DNA of 46,854 nucleotides, from assembly GCF_900110255.1 (NCBI RefSeq), contig NZ_FODD01000051.1, positions 1 through 46,854 on the forward strand, given 5' to 3'. The position numbers and the translations under genes were made by a program. Below, in pieces: positions 24,653 through 32,570 of this stretch; positions within the stretch are counted from its first letter, which is position 1, and each line of letters opens with the position of its first letter. The DNA is from Actinacidiphila rubida (GTDB lineage: Bacteria; Actinomycetota; Actinomycetes; Streptomycetales; Streptomycetaceae). The notes beneath the pieces were generated by a model that searched no databases, was not told where the DNA came from, and saw nothing but the letters and a program-made list of their open reading frames with translations.

Positions 24653-25072
24653 TCAGCCGGCTGCCGTCTCGATGGTCACCGCGACCGAGCGGCGGCGGAG
24701 GCCGGCAGCCACACATTCCATCTCCACCAGCGTGCCGGTCAGACCGGTCGTCCTCAACTCGTGGGCCATGGCCCGGGCTTGCGCAAGCGAGAGCCCGTGC
24801 AGCTCCCGCAGGGCCCGCAGCACGGGGACCATGCTCGGCTCCGGCCCGGCAAGACGGAGTCGCGCGGGGCCCTGCTGCGCCAGAAGAGCCTCGCGGATCT
24901 CCTCGGGAGTGGCGCCACTGCCCTGCTCGCACCAGGCATTGGGGCAGTTCTGGCACTGTCCTTCGATGCCCCACCGCACTTGCCCGCGCTCGGTGAACTG
25001 ACCCACGTCGCGGGTCAGCTCACCGCCGCAGTCGTGGCAGCGTGTCGTGATTTTCACGCCCTGAGTGATCAC
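24653..25072 (-). CDS. Small zinc-ribbon protein of unknown function
   Basis: The 139-residue protein has Cys12-x2-Cys15 (CHDCG) and Cys40-x2-Cys43 with Cys48 nearby (CQNCPNAWC), a likely zinc ribbon, and a C-terminal helical segment (LRELHGLSLAQARAMAHEL, then TLVEMECVAAGLRRRSVAV) that recalls the L7/L12 C-terminal fold. I do not know a function. The GTG at 25072 has GGGAG five bases upstream; the longer open frame to 25201 has no comparable signal. It follows the SMI1/KNR4 gene on the same strand with a 195-base gap, in a region that looks like accessory DNA next to a tRNA. Confidence 0.7.
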   Translation of the reverse strand: MITQGVKITTRCHDCGGELTRDVGQFTERGQVRWGIEGQCQNCPNAWCEQGSGATPEEIREALLAQQGPARLRLAGPEPSMVPVLRALRELHGLSLAQARAMAHELRTTGLTGTLVEMECVAAGLRRRSVAVTIETAAG

Positions 25073-25267
25073 CGGACTCCCACCAACGGTTTCGTTCCCC
25101 GGATCTTCCCGCTTCCGGATCCGTCCGTGGACGCGATCAGCGCATCCGCACCCGCAGCAGGCGCCGCTGCATGCGCGCGTGTCCGGCGAACATTCCCTCA
25201 CCGTTGTACGTTCGCCCGCCGTCGTGGCCGGACGCGCTGGGCGCGTTGCCGGGTGTCCGAGCCGAGA

Positions 25268-25765
25268 TCAGTCGACGGGCACGAATCCACCGCGGACATG
25301 CAGGGGCAGGCCGTCGATGACCAACGTGCCCCCCGCTTGCCTGAGGAGCCAGTCCGGGACGCTGTCCTCGTACTCCTCCCACTGGGCCCACTGTCGGAAC
25401 CAGACCCCGATGCGCCACCCACCTCCGGGCCGTGGCACGAGGAAGCAGGCATCGCCTTCCACGGTGATCGCCCACTGAACCATGCCCGGTTCCGAGGGAA
25501 AGACCGGGTGCGGGATGGGGCCCGGGACCAGCTCTTGGTAGAGCGGAGCCATACGTTCCATGATCTCGAACATGCCGTGACCTGCGGACGCCGGGTGCAG
25601 GACGTGGAGGAAGCCGCCGACGACGCCTGGACCGTAGGCAGCCACGAATTCCTTGTAGTCCGACGGCAGCGGCCCGACCGCGGCCTCCAACTCCTCCCAC
25701 GCGTCAACCGTTGAGTAGCCACGAGGCTGACCGAAGCAGGCCTCAAGGTCGTTGACATGCACCAC
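25268..25765 (-). CDS. SMI1/KNR4 family (SUKH-type) protein, probable immunity protein
   Basis: This 165-residue protein shows the SMI1/KNR4 pattern: an N-terminal helix (TVDAWEELEAAVGPLPSDYKEFVAAYG) followed by a Gly-Val-Val strand and later WEEYEDSVPDWLLRQAGG. SUKH-domain proteins are common immunity proteins against contact-dependent or secreted polymorphic toxins. GTG 25765 is chosen because it begins just after the stop of an upstream fragment and follows a GAGGGG run; an in-frame ATG at 25801 has no ribosome binding site and overlaps that fragment. A toxin partner is not intact in the window. Confidence 0.75.
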   Translation of the reverse strand: MVHVNDLEACFGQPRGYSTVDAWEELEAAVGPLPSDYKEFVAAYGPGVVGGFLHVLHPASAGHGMFEIMERMAPLYQELVPGPIPHPVFPSEPGMVQWAITVEGDACFLVPRPGGGWRIGVWFRQWAQWEEYEDSVPDWLLRQAGGTLVIDGLPLHVRGGFVPVD

Positions 25766-25773
25766 GGTTGACG

Positions 25774-26032
25774 TCAGCCCCCCTCGAAGTGCTGCGGCCA
25801 TGCGAACTCGTGGATCTCAGCAGGCTCGATCATTCGGGCTGTCCCGAGAGCCCGCCGGCTGATTCGCCCACGAGCTACCGCCGCTCGGATCACGAACTCG
25901 TTCCCCTCCCGATCGAGCCACGGCGTCCTGCTGGAGTCGGGCCATGACCTCGGGCAGCGGTATCTCTCCGGCGAAGAGAGGTCGGGACGTCGGCACGGCT
26001 CCCGAGCCCCGGGCCGCTGATCTTTCCTGCAT
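25774..26032 (-). pseudogene. Frameshifted gene fragment upstream of the SMI1/KNR4 gene
   Basis: On the minus strand one frame reads FAGEIPLPEVMARLQQD. After a one-base shift near 25926 a second frame reads TPWLDREGNEFVIRAAVARG, then ISRRALGTARMIEPAEIHE and FAWPQHFEGG before a stop at 25774. Both halves look protein-like, and neither continues sensibly in its own frame. The second half ends eight bases before the SMI1/KNR4 start, as a toxin or partner gene would. I do not recognise the family; a broken toxin C-terminus is one possibility. Confidence 0.4.
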
Positions 26033-26183
26033 GGGGCGCCCCCAGGGTCGGCAGTCCGTGCAGGCGACCGTAGCGCCGTCGTGAGGGCCGTCTCAGGCGT
26101 TCCGCCGAGCCGGGCGGCTCCCGTCCCGGGAGCCGCATGTTGAGGTTGGCTCCCAAATGGCTCCCAAGACGCCCCCGGGAACG

Positions 26184-26223
26184 GATCAGGGCCCCGATCC
26201 TCGGAAGGATCGGGGCCCTGATC
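26184..26223. terminator. Perfect hairpin downstream of tRNA-Pro
   Basis: A 17-base perfect inverted repeat (26184-26200 with 26207-26223, beginning GATCAGGGCCCC) encloses a six-base loop. It lies 14 bases beyond the 3' end of the minus-strand tRNA and is probably its terminator. Just beyond it, 26140-26170, an 11-base direct repeat (TGGCTCCCAA, twice) is also present. Confidence 0.8.
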
Positions 26224-26237
26224 TGCTGCTTACCGAG

Positions 26238-26311
<74 letters not shown>

Positions 26312-26494
26312 GTGCAACGAGGATTACTTTAGCGGACCCGGGGCCGGACGCGAAATCCGGTTTTGCGGAGGTCGGGGCGGGGGTGGGGAGGGCGCCGGCC
26401 GGGTACGGGCGCACCTGGGAGCGGGCGGGGCGCCCCCCGGGGAGAGGGTGAGGTGCGTCACGGCTGGCGAAGGCCGGGGAAAGCCCGGGGAGGG

Positions 26495-27418
26495 CTACCG
26501 CAGGGTGAGGAGTGTGGCCTCGGGGGGGCAGGCGAAGCGGACCGGGGTGTAGCGGTTGGCGCCGCAGCCCGCGGAGACGTGGAGGTACGAGGTCCAGCCG
26601 GTGGCCGTGTGGCGGGACAGGCCCTTGACCCGGCCGGTGTCGAGGTCGCAGTTGGTGACGAGCGCCCCGTAGAAGGGGATGCAGACCTGGCCGCCGTGGG
26701 TGTGGCCGGCGAGGATCAGCGGGTAGCGGTCCGCGGTGAACGCGTCGAGCGCCCGCAGGTAGGGCGCGTGCACCAGGGCGAGGTTGAAGTCGGTGTCCGG
26801 GTCGGGGCCGCCCGCCACCTGCGCGTACCGGTCGCGCTTGATGTGCGGGTCGTCCAGGCCCGTGAGGCCGAGCACGGGGCCGTGGGCGAGCTTGACGCGT
26901 CCGCGGGAGTTGCTCAGGCCCACCCAGCCGGCCGCCTCGAAGGCGTCACGCAGGTCGCCCCAGGGGTTGCGGATGACGCCGTGCGCGCCCTGGCTCTTGC
27001 CGTTGAGGCCGTGCTGGCCGCGCGCCTTCTCCACCAAGTAGCGGGCGGGATTGCGGAACTTGGGGCCGTAGTAGTCGTTCGAGCCGAACACGTACGTGCC
27101 GGGGAACTGCATCAACGGGCCGAGCGCGTCGATGACTTCGGGCACCGCGGTGGGGTCGGACAGGTTGTCGCCGGTGTTCACCACGAGGTCGGGGCGCAGG
27201 CCCGCGAGGGACTGCAGCCAGCGGCGCTTCTTGTCCTGGCCGGAGACCATGTGGATGTCGGAGACCTGGAGGATGCGGATCGGGCGCATGCCCTGCGGCA
27301 GGACCGGGACGTCGATGCGCCGCAGCCTGAAGGACCGGGCCTCGAAACCGGCCGCGTAGGCCACACCGGCCGCGCCGGCCGCCACCACACCCAGGGGTAC
27401 TCCGTATCGCGCGCGCAT
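26495..27418 (-). CDS. Metallophosphoesterase (calcineurin-like)
   Basis: The 307-residue protein has an N-terminal membrane anchor (GVPLGVVAAGAAGVAYAAG) and all metal-binding motifs of the family: VSDIH (D-x-H), NTGDN, GSNDYY (GNH-type position), LVHAP and GHTHGG. The likely role is a membrane-bound phosphodiesterase or phosphatase facing outward, but the substrate is unknown. In streptomycetes I recall this gene beside the YqeY and penicillin-binding protein genes, as here. A CACGAT box ends six bases before the ATG, suggesting a leaderless transcript. It is divergent from the YqeY gene. Confidence 0.9.
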   Translation of the reverse strand: MRARYGVPLGVVAAGAAGVAYAAGFEARSFRLRRIDVPVLPQGMRPIRILQVSDIHMVSGQDKKRRWLQSLAGLRPDLVVNTGDNLSDPTAVPEVIDALGPLMQFPGTYVFGSNDYYGPKFRNPARYLVEKARGQHGLNGKSQGAHGVIRNPWGDLRDAFEAAGWVGLSNSRGRVKLAHGPVLGLTGLDDPHIKRDRYAQVAGGPDPDTDFNLALVHAPYLRALDAFTADRYPLILAGHTHGGQVCIPFYGALVTNCDLDTGRVKGLSRHTATGWTSYLHVSAGCGANRYTPVRFACPPEATLLTLR

Positions 27419-27561
27419 GGGTCCATCGTGTCAGACGGGGCGTCCGGCCGGGCGCCTGCCCGGCTGCGCGTTCGGCCGCGCGTACGGCGCCGCACTCGCG
27501 CGTGCGGCGCTGCACCCGTTATTGCGGCGCATCCGTCCGCCGGGGGTGCGAAAATCGGCTC

Positions 27562-28020
27562 ATGACCACCAGCCTCAAGCAGCGACTGCAGGACGACCTC
27601 ACCACCGCCATCAAGAGCCGGGACGAGCTGCGCTCGGCCACCCTCCGGCTGACGCTCACCGCGATCACCAAGGAGGAGGTGGCGGGCACGACCGCCCGCC
27701 AGCTCTCCGACGACGAGGTGCTCAAGGTGATCACCCGGGAGGCGAAGAAGCGGCGGGAGGCGGCCGAGGCGTTCGACCAGGGCGGCCGGGCGGAGTCGGC
27801 GGAGCGGGAGCGGGCCGAGGGCGAGCTGCTCGCGGAGTACCTGCCGAAGCAGCTCACCGACGAGGAGCTGGTGGAGATCGTGCGGGCGGCGATCGCCGAG
27901 TCCGGTGCGGAGGGGCCGCGGGCCATGGGCGCCGTGATGAAGATCGTCAACCCGAAGGTCGCCGGGCTGGCGGAGGGCGGCCGGGTCGCCGCCGAGGTGA
28001 AGAAGCAGCTCGCGGGCTGA
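27562..28020 (+). CDS. GatB/YqeY domain-containing protein
   Basis: This 152-residue protein is full-length YqeY: LKQRLQDDLTTAIKSRDE at the start, TLRLTLTAITKEEV, a charged helix, LLAEYLPKQLTDEELVEIV, and GAVMKIVNPKVAGLAEGGRVA at the end. The domain is related to the tRNA-binding end of GatB, but stand-alone YqeY has no settled function. The ATG at 27562 is the first that gives the conserved start; an open frame from 27502 adds unconserved residues. It is convergent with the PBP gene across a strong terminator. Confidence 0.92.
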   Translation: MTTSLKQRLQDDLTTAIKSRDELRSATLRLTLTAITKEEVAGTTARQLSDDEVLKVITREAKKRREAAEAFDQGGRAESAERERAEGELLAEYLPKQLTDEELVEIVRAAIAESGAEGPRAMGAVMKIVNPKVAGLAEGGRVAAEVKKQLAG

Positions 28021-28065
28021 GCCCGGCCCGACGCGGACGGGCCCGCCCGCACCAAGGGTTCAGGT

Positions 28066-28189
28066 GCGAGCCGGCACCATCCGCGCGAGCCCGCGCGAGC
28101 CCGTGCCATCCGCGCTAGCCCGTGCCATCCGCGCGAGCCCGTGCCATCCGCGCGAGCCCGTACCATCCGCGCGAGCCCGCGCCACAGCG
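28066..28189 (+). repeat. 19-bp tandem repeat array (about six units)
   Basis: Units of the form GCGAGCCCGTGCCATCCGC are repeated head to tail at 28066, 28095, 28114, 28133, 28152 and 28171, with a half unit at 28085 and a few substitutions (GCTAG in one, TACC in another). The array lies just after the YqeY stop and before the terminator. The units abut directly without spacers, so it is not a CRISPR array. Confidence 0.85.
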
Positions 28190-28192
28190 TTC

Positions 28193-28243
28193 ACGCATGA
28201 GTAAGGGGTGCCCCACAAAGCGGGGCACCCCTTACTCATGCGT
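28193..28243. terminator. Perfect 22-bp bidirectional terminator
   Basis: The arms 28193-28214 and 28222-28243 (ACGCATGAGTAAGG..., GGGGCACCCC...) are perfect reverse complements around the loop ACAAAGC. It separates the convergent YqeY and PBP genes and should stop both transcripts. Confidence 0.9.
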
Positions 28244-28276
28244 CCGGTGCGGCGGCCCCGTCACGGGCCGCCCCGG

Positions 28277-30595
28277 CTATGGCGTCGATGGTCCTCCGCC
28301 GCCCGAGGGCAGCAGTGTCGGGAACGGGTTGGGCCCGCCGGTGGTGCCGCCGGCCGTCCCGGTTCCGCCGGTGGCGCCGCCCGCGGTCGCGCCCGCGGTG
28401 GTCGCTCCGGTGGTGGTGCCGCCGATCAGGCCCCCGGTCGCGCCCATGACGGTCACGCCCCCGCCGCCGTGCTTGCCCGGGTGCTTGTTGTTGCCCGGGT
28501 TCGGGTTGTTGGGGTTGGGCGAGTTCGGCGGCTGCTGGGTCTTGTCGGGCAGGCCCAGCGGCACGGTCACGAAGCTCAGGCGCGGCTTGTTGGTCAGCGA
28601 GCCCGCCACCGCGTCCTTCCAGATCGGTGCGGGGCCGTCGGCGCCGTACACCTTGTCGTAGTACTTGCCGCCGATGGTGACGTTCTTCATCTGCTGCACG
28701 TGGCGCGGGTCGCCCATCCATACCGCGGCGGCCATGTTCGGGGTGTAGCCGGCGAACCAGGCGGCCCAGCGGTCGTCGGTGGTACCGGTCTTACCCGCGG
28801 TGTCCCGGCCGTCGTCCAGGTTGGCCGCGGCACCCGTACCGTCGTCGACGACGCCCTTGAGCATGGTGTTGATGGTGTCGGCGGTGTTCTGGGACATCGC
28901 CTGCGAGCAGATGGTCTTGGGCACGGGCAGGCTCTTGCCGGTGTTGGTGGTGACCGACTCGACGACGACCGGGGTGCAGTAGGTGCCGCGGTTGGCGAAG
29001 GCGGCGTACGCGGCCGCGACGTTCAGCGGCGAGACCTCGTTGGTGCCCAGGGTCAGGGACGCGATCTGGCTCATCGGCTTGCCGTCGGCGCGCACCAGGC
29101 CGAGCTTGGAGGCCATGTTGATGATCGGGCACAGCCCGACCTGGCTCTCCAGCTGGAGGAAGTAGGTGTTGATCGACTTCTTCAGCGCCTCGGGCATCAT
29201 GTACGGGCCCTTCTCCGAAGGGTCCTCGTTGCCGGTCTGGTCCGTGCCGTGCAGCGTCGCTCCGCTGCAGGTGGTGACGTCGGGGTAGACCATCTTGTTC
29301 GGCGAGTCCTCCGACTGGGACGGCTTGTAGCCCGCCTCCAGCGCCGCGGCCGCGGTGATCGGCTTGAACGTCGAACCGTTCTGGAAGCCCTGGCCGCCGC
29401 CCATGTCGGCGTTGACCGAGTAGTTGATCTGCGTCTCGTTCTTGCCGAAGCCGTACGGGCGGCTCTGGCCCATCGCGACGATCTTGCCGGTGCCGGGCTC
29501 CACGAGGGCGACGGCGGCGGCGACCTTGTCGGACTTGTTGACGTGCTTGCTGATGCCCTGCAGCACGCCGGTCTGCGCGTTCGGGTCCAGGGTGGTCTTG
29601 ATCGTCAGGCCACCGGTGTTCCACAGCTTCGCGCGGTCCTCCTTCGTCTTGCCGAAGGCGGCGTTCTGCAGGAAGGTCTCGCGCACGTAGTCGCAGAAGA
29701 AGCCGGCGCCGTTGACGGCGGTGATGCAGCCGTTCTTGGGCGAGCTGACCTTCAGGCCCAGCGGCTGCTTCTCGGCGGCCTGGGCCTGCGCGGGGCTGAT
29801 GTCCTTGAGCTGCGCCATGCGCGCGAGCACGGTGTTGCGGCGCTTGAGCGCCTCCTGCTCGTCGTTGACGGGGTCGTAGCGGCTCGGGGACTGCACCATG
29901 CCGGCCAGCAGCGCGGCCTGGGTCAGCGTGAGGTCCTTGGCGTGGGTGCTGAAGTAGCGCTGGGAGGCGGCCTCGATGCCGTAGGCCTGCTCGCCGAAGA
30001 AGGTGATGTTGAGGTAGTTCTCCAGGATCTTCTTCTTGCCGAGCTCCTTCTCGACCTGGATCGCGTACTTCATCTCCTTGATCTTGCGGCCCACGGTCTG
30101 CTGGGTGGCCTGGGCGACCTTCGTCGGGTCGTCGCCGGCCTCCTCCACGAACACGTTCTTCACGTACTGCTGCGTGAGCGTGGACGCGCCCTGGGTGCTG
30201 CCGCCGGAGCCGTTGTGGCTGACGGCGCGCAGGATGCCCTTCAGGTCGAGGGCGCCGTGCTGGTAGTAGCGCGAGTCCTCGATGGCGACGATGGCGCCCA
30301 GGATGTTCGGGCTCATCTGCGTGATGGGCACCACCGTGCGGTCACGGGAGTACACGGTCGCGATCAGACCGCCGTTGGCGTCCAGGATCTTGGAGGCCTG
30401 GCTCAGGGGCGGTGCCTTGAGCTCGCCCGGCAGGTCCGCGAAGCCGGATGCCGTGCCCTTCGCGGTAAGGCCGAGCGCGCCGGCGGCGGGCAGGGCGATC
30501 CCTGCGAGCACCACACCGGCGAGCACACTGACACCGAGGAACTTGGCGGCCTGCTGGGCCGACGTCAGCCCCCCGCCAGAACGCTTGTGAGCCAT
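28277..30595 (-). CDS. Class A penicillin-binding protein (transglycosylase and transpeptidase)
   Basis: The 772-residue protein has a short cytoplasmic N-terminus, one membrane segment (about 18-42), a GT51 transglycosylase domain with catalytic Glu106 in EDSRYYQHGALDLKG, and a transpeptidase domain with Ser408 in STFK, SIN at 474-476 and KTG at 602-604. It polymerises and cross-links peptidoglycan at the membrane. The C-terminal 100 residues are Pro/Asn, then Gly/Thr/Ala-rich and probably extend into the wall. The start codon has only a weak ribosome binding site. It is divergent from wblA across a 387-base regulatory gap. Confidence 0.94.
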   Translation of the reverse strand: MAHKRSGGGLTSAQQAAKFLGVSVLAGVVLAGIALPAAGALGLTAKGTASGFADLPGELKAPPLSQASKILDANGGLIATVYSRDRTVVPITQMSPNILGAIVAIEDSRYYQHGALDLKGILRAVSHNGSGGSTQGASTLTQQYVKNVFVEEAGDDPTKVAQATQQTVGRKIKEMKYAIQVEKELGKKKILENYLNITFFGEQAYGIEAASQRYFSTHAKDLTLTQAALLAGMVQSPSRYDPVNDEQEALKRRNTVLARMAQLKDISPAQAQAAEKQPLGLKVSSPKNGCITAVNGAGFFCDYVRETFLQNAAFGKTKEDRAKLWNTGGLTIKTTLDPNAQTGVLQGISKHVNKSDKVAAAVALVEPGTGKIVAMGQSRPYGFGKNETQINYSVNADMGGGQGFQNGSTFKPITAAAALEAGYKPSQSEDSPNKMVYPDVTTCSGATLHGTDQTGNEDPSEKGPYMMPEALKKSINTYFLQLESQVGLCPIINMASKLGLVRADGKPMSQIASLTLGTNEVSPLNVAAAYAAFANRGTYCTPVVVESVTTNTGKSLPVPKTICSQAMSQNTADTINTMLKGVVDDGTGAAANLDDGRDTAGKTGTTDDRWAAWFAGYTPNMAAAVWMGDPRHVQQMKNVTIGGKYYDKVYGADGPAPIWKDAVAGSLTNKPRLSFVTVPLGLPDKTQQPPNSPNPNNPNPGNNKHPGKHGGGGVTVMGATGGLIGGTTTGATTAGATAGGATGGTGTAGGTTGGPNPFPTLLPSGGGGPSTP

Positions 30596-30982
30596 GCAGA
30601 GCAGCCTACGTTGCGATTCCCCGGACGGGCGCCCATCTGTTCGCCTACTCTGTAACAGACAGGGCGCGATCGTCGTGCGCGCACTTGTCTCTCGCCGTCA
30701 CTCTTGTGAGTGATGAGATCTGCCCGAATTTCGGCATATGCCTGGGGTCTTGGACCCTGAGGCGGGCGAACCATGGATGTTCGTCCCGGTGTGTCCAGTT
30801 TGATCGTCGCTCACTCCGGTGGGTGACCTCCCGGGTACGCATAGTCCATTCGGGCCATGCAAGATTGGGCCTGAAAGGGCTGTTGCGCCGCGCCTACCTT
30901 CCGTAACGTCCTCAACTGGCAACGGTGAATATGCCGCTTGCCGCCGTGGGGGAGCCTCGATTCGGGAGAGGACGGCGCCAGC
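30596..30982. promoter_or_regulatory. Divergent regulatory region between the PBP gene and wblA
   Basis: This 387-base gap has less GC than its neighbours and holds several small palindromes: TCTGTAACAGA (30649-30659), CACTC-N4-GAGTG (30699-30712) and CCGAATTTCGG (30724-30734). No open frame looks coding. It must hold the promoters of both genes. wblA is known to have a complex, developmentally regulated control region, which fits the size. I could not fix a promoter with confidence. Confidence 0.5.
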
Positions 30983-31316
30983 ATGAGCAGCTGGGTAACC
31001 GACTGGAGCACGCAAGCGGCGTGCAGGACGACTGATCCGGACGAGCTGTTCGTCCAGGGCGCGGCCCAGAACCGGGCCAAGGCGGTGTGCACGGGCTGCC
31101 CGGTGCGCACCGAGTGCCTGGCGGACGCGCTCGACAACCGGGTCGAGTTCGGTGTGTGGGGGGGGGATGACCGAACGGGAACGCCGCGCGCTGCTGCGCC
31201 GCCGTCCCACCGTGACCTCCTGGCGCAGGCTGCTGGAGACCGCCCGCACCGAGTACGAGCGCAGTACGGGTCTGCTGCCCCTCGGCGACGAAGCGGACTA
31301 CGCGGCCGCGGGCTGA
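30983..31316 (+). pseudogene. wblA: WhiB-like regulator WblA, frameshifted at a G9 run
   Basis: The first frame encodes MSSWVTDWSTQAACRTTDPD with Cys14, Cys36, Cys39 and Cys45 (the 4Fe-4S ligand pattern C, CxxC, C) and GVWGG. At 31158-31166 there are nine G's, and the reading frame then leaves the expected sequence. One base later the correct tail resumes (MTERERRALLRRRP, then SWRRLLETARTEYER, ending at the stop at 31314-31316). Removing one G restores a 110-residue protein, close to WblA of other streptomycetes. WblA is a pleiotropic repressor of antibiotic production and is needed for sporulation. GAGAGGAC precedes the ATG. Either a real mutation or a homopolymer sequencing error is possible. 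Confidence 0.85.
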
Positions 31317-32566
31317 GCCCCGGAGAGCCGCAGGCCGATCGCCCGCAGTCCCTCCAGGTCGTGCACGTCGCCCGGTAGGGCCGTCACGTCCACCATCGGA
31401 ACCTCGGGGTGCACGGAGACGAAGCGGTCGCGGGTGCGTCGTTCACGCGCGACCACCTGCATGCGCTCGGCGTGCAACCGCAGAAGTCCGGCGGTGAGGC
31501 GTTCCGTACGGTCCGGGGCGCCCTCCGCGGCGCCTGTGTCAGCCTTCCCCGCCGGGTGGCCCTCCATGCCGCCCGGCGCAAGATTTTCTGGCACGGCGTC
31601 ACCCCGCGCGCCCCCGGGCTCCTCCGCGCGCTCCTCGAGCGCCTCCGCGGCGGCCAGCGCGCGCTCGGCCGTGAGCCGGTCCGCGCCGCTGCCGTGCACC
31701 CGGTTGAGCACCAGCCCGGCCAGCGGCATGTCCTCGGCGGCCAGCCGCTCGACGAAGTAGGCCGCCTCGCGCAGCGCGTCCCGTTCCGGTGCGGCCACCA
31801 CCAGGAACGCCGTGCCCGGCGCCTGGAGCAGCCGGTACGTGGCGTCGGCCCGGGTCCGGAAGCCGCCGAACATCGTGTCCATGGCGGCCACGAAGGTCTG
31901 CACGTCCCGCAGCAGGGACGCGCCCATCACCTTGTTCAGGGTGCCGGTCATCATCGACATCCCGATGTTGAGGAACTTCACCCCGGCCCGGCCGCCGACC
32001 TTCGCCGGCGCCATCAGCAGCTTGATGAACTTCCCGTCGAGGAACGAGCCGAGGCGCTTGGGCGCGTCCAGGAAGTCCAGCGCGCTGCGGCTCGGCGGGG
32101 TGTCGACGATGATCAGGTCCCAGGCGTCCTGGGCCCGCAGCTGGCCCAGCTTCTCCATCGCCATGTACTCCTGCGTGCCGGCGAATCCGGCCGACAGCGA
32201 CTGGTAGAAGGGGTTCTCCAGGATCGCCCGCGCCCGCTCGGGGTCCGAGTGCTGGGCCACGACCTCGTCGAACGTCCGTTTCATGTCCAGCATCATCGCG
32301 TGGAGCGACCCGCCGGCGGACCGATCAATTCCGGCCACCTCGCGCGGGGTGTTGTCGAGTTCGGTCAGTCCCATGGACTGCGCCAGCCGCCGCGCCGGGT
32401 CGATCGTGAGCACGACGGCGGTGCGGCCGCGCTCGGCCGCCCGCACGCCCAGCGCCGCGGCGGTGGTGGTCTTGCCCACACCGCCGGAGCCGCAGCACAC
32501 GATGATGCGGGTCTTGGGGTCGTCGAGCAGCGGGTCGATGTCCAGCACCGGGCTCTCCAGGCTCAT
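31298..32566 (-). CDS. ArsA family (Get3-like) ATPase, second of a pair
   Basis: This 422-residue protein has a P-loop GSGGVGKTTT at 26-35, an IDPARRLAQSMGL switch segment, DLIIVDTPPSRSALDFLD, and a C-terminal VHPEVPMVDVTALPGDVHD. It belongs to the ArsA/Get3 P-loop ATPase group but has no cysteines arranged for arsenite. Residues about 320-355 form a low-complexity Gly/Glu/Pro insertion. It lies four bases after its paralogue and overlaps the end of wblA tail to tail by 19 bases. In streptomycetes these two genes conserve their place beside wblA. They are probably co-regulated, but the role is unknown. Confidence 0.88.
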   Translation of the reverse strand: MSLESPVLDIDPLLDDPKTRIIVCCGSGGVGKTTTAAALGVRAAERGRTAVVLTIDPARRLAQSMGLTELDNTPREVAGIDRSAGGSLHAMMLDMKRTFDEVVAQHSDPERARAILENPFYQSLSAGFAGTQEYMAMEKLGQLRAQDAWDLIIVDTPPSRSALDFLDAPKRLGSFLDGKFIKLLMAPAKVGGRAGVKFLNIGMSMMTGTLNKVMGASLLRDVQTFVAAMDTMFGGFRTRADATYRLLQAPGTAFLVVAAPERDALREAAYFVERLAAEDMPLAGLVLNRVHGSGADRLTAERALAAAEALEERAEEPGGARGDAVPENLAPGGMEGHPAGKADTGAAEGAPDRTERLTAGLLRLHAERMQVVARERRTRDRFVSVHPEVPMVDVTALPGDVHDLEGLRAIGLRLSGAQPAAA

Positions 32567-32570
32567 CCGT

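Noticed and set aside
26140..26170. Attachment site for an integrative element at the tRNA
   Set aside because: A short direct repeat (TGGCTCCCAA) lies near the tRNA, but no second copy of the tRNA 3' end and no integrase gene are in the window, so an att site cannot be supported.
28066..28189. CRISPR array
   Set aside because: The 19-bp units abut directly without spacers and no cas gene is present; it is a simple tandem repeat.
28208..30655. 815-codon open frame opposite the class A PBP
   Set aside because: It is antisense to a clearly functional PBP and has the Leu/Val/Arg/Gly bias of a shadow frame.
30685..30906. 73-codon open frame between PBP and wblA
   Set aside because: No ribosome binding site, no domain and codon use unlike neighbouring genes; the region is better read as regulatory DNA.
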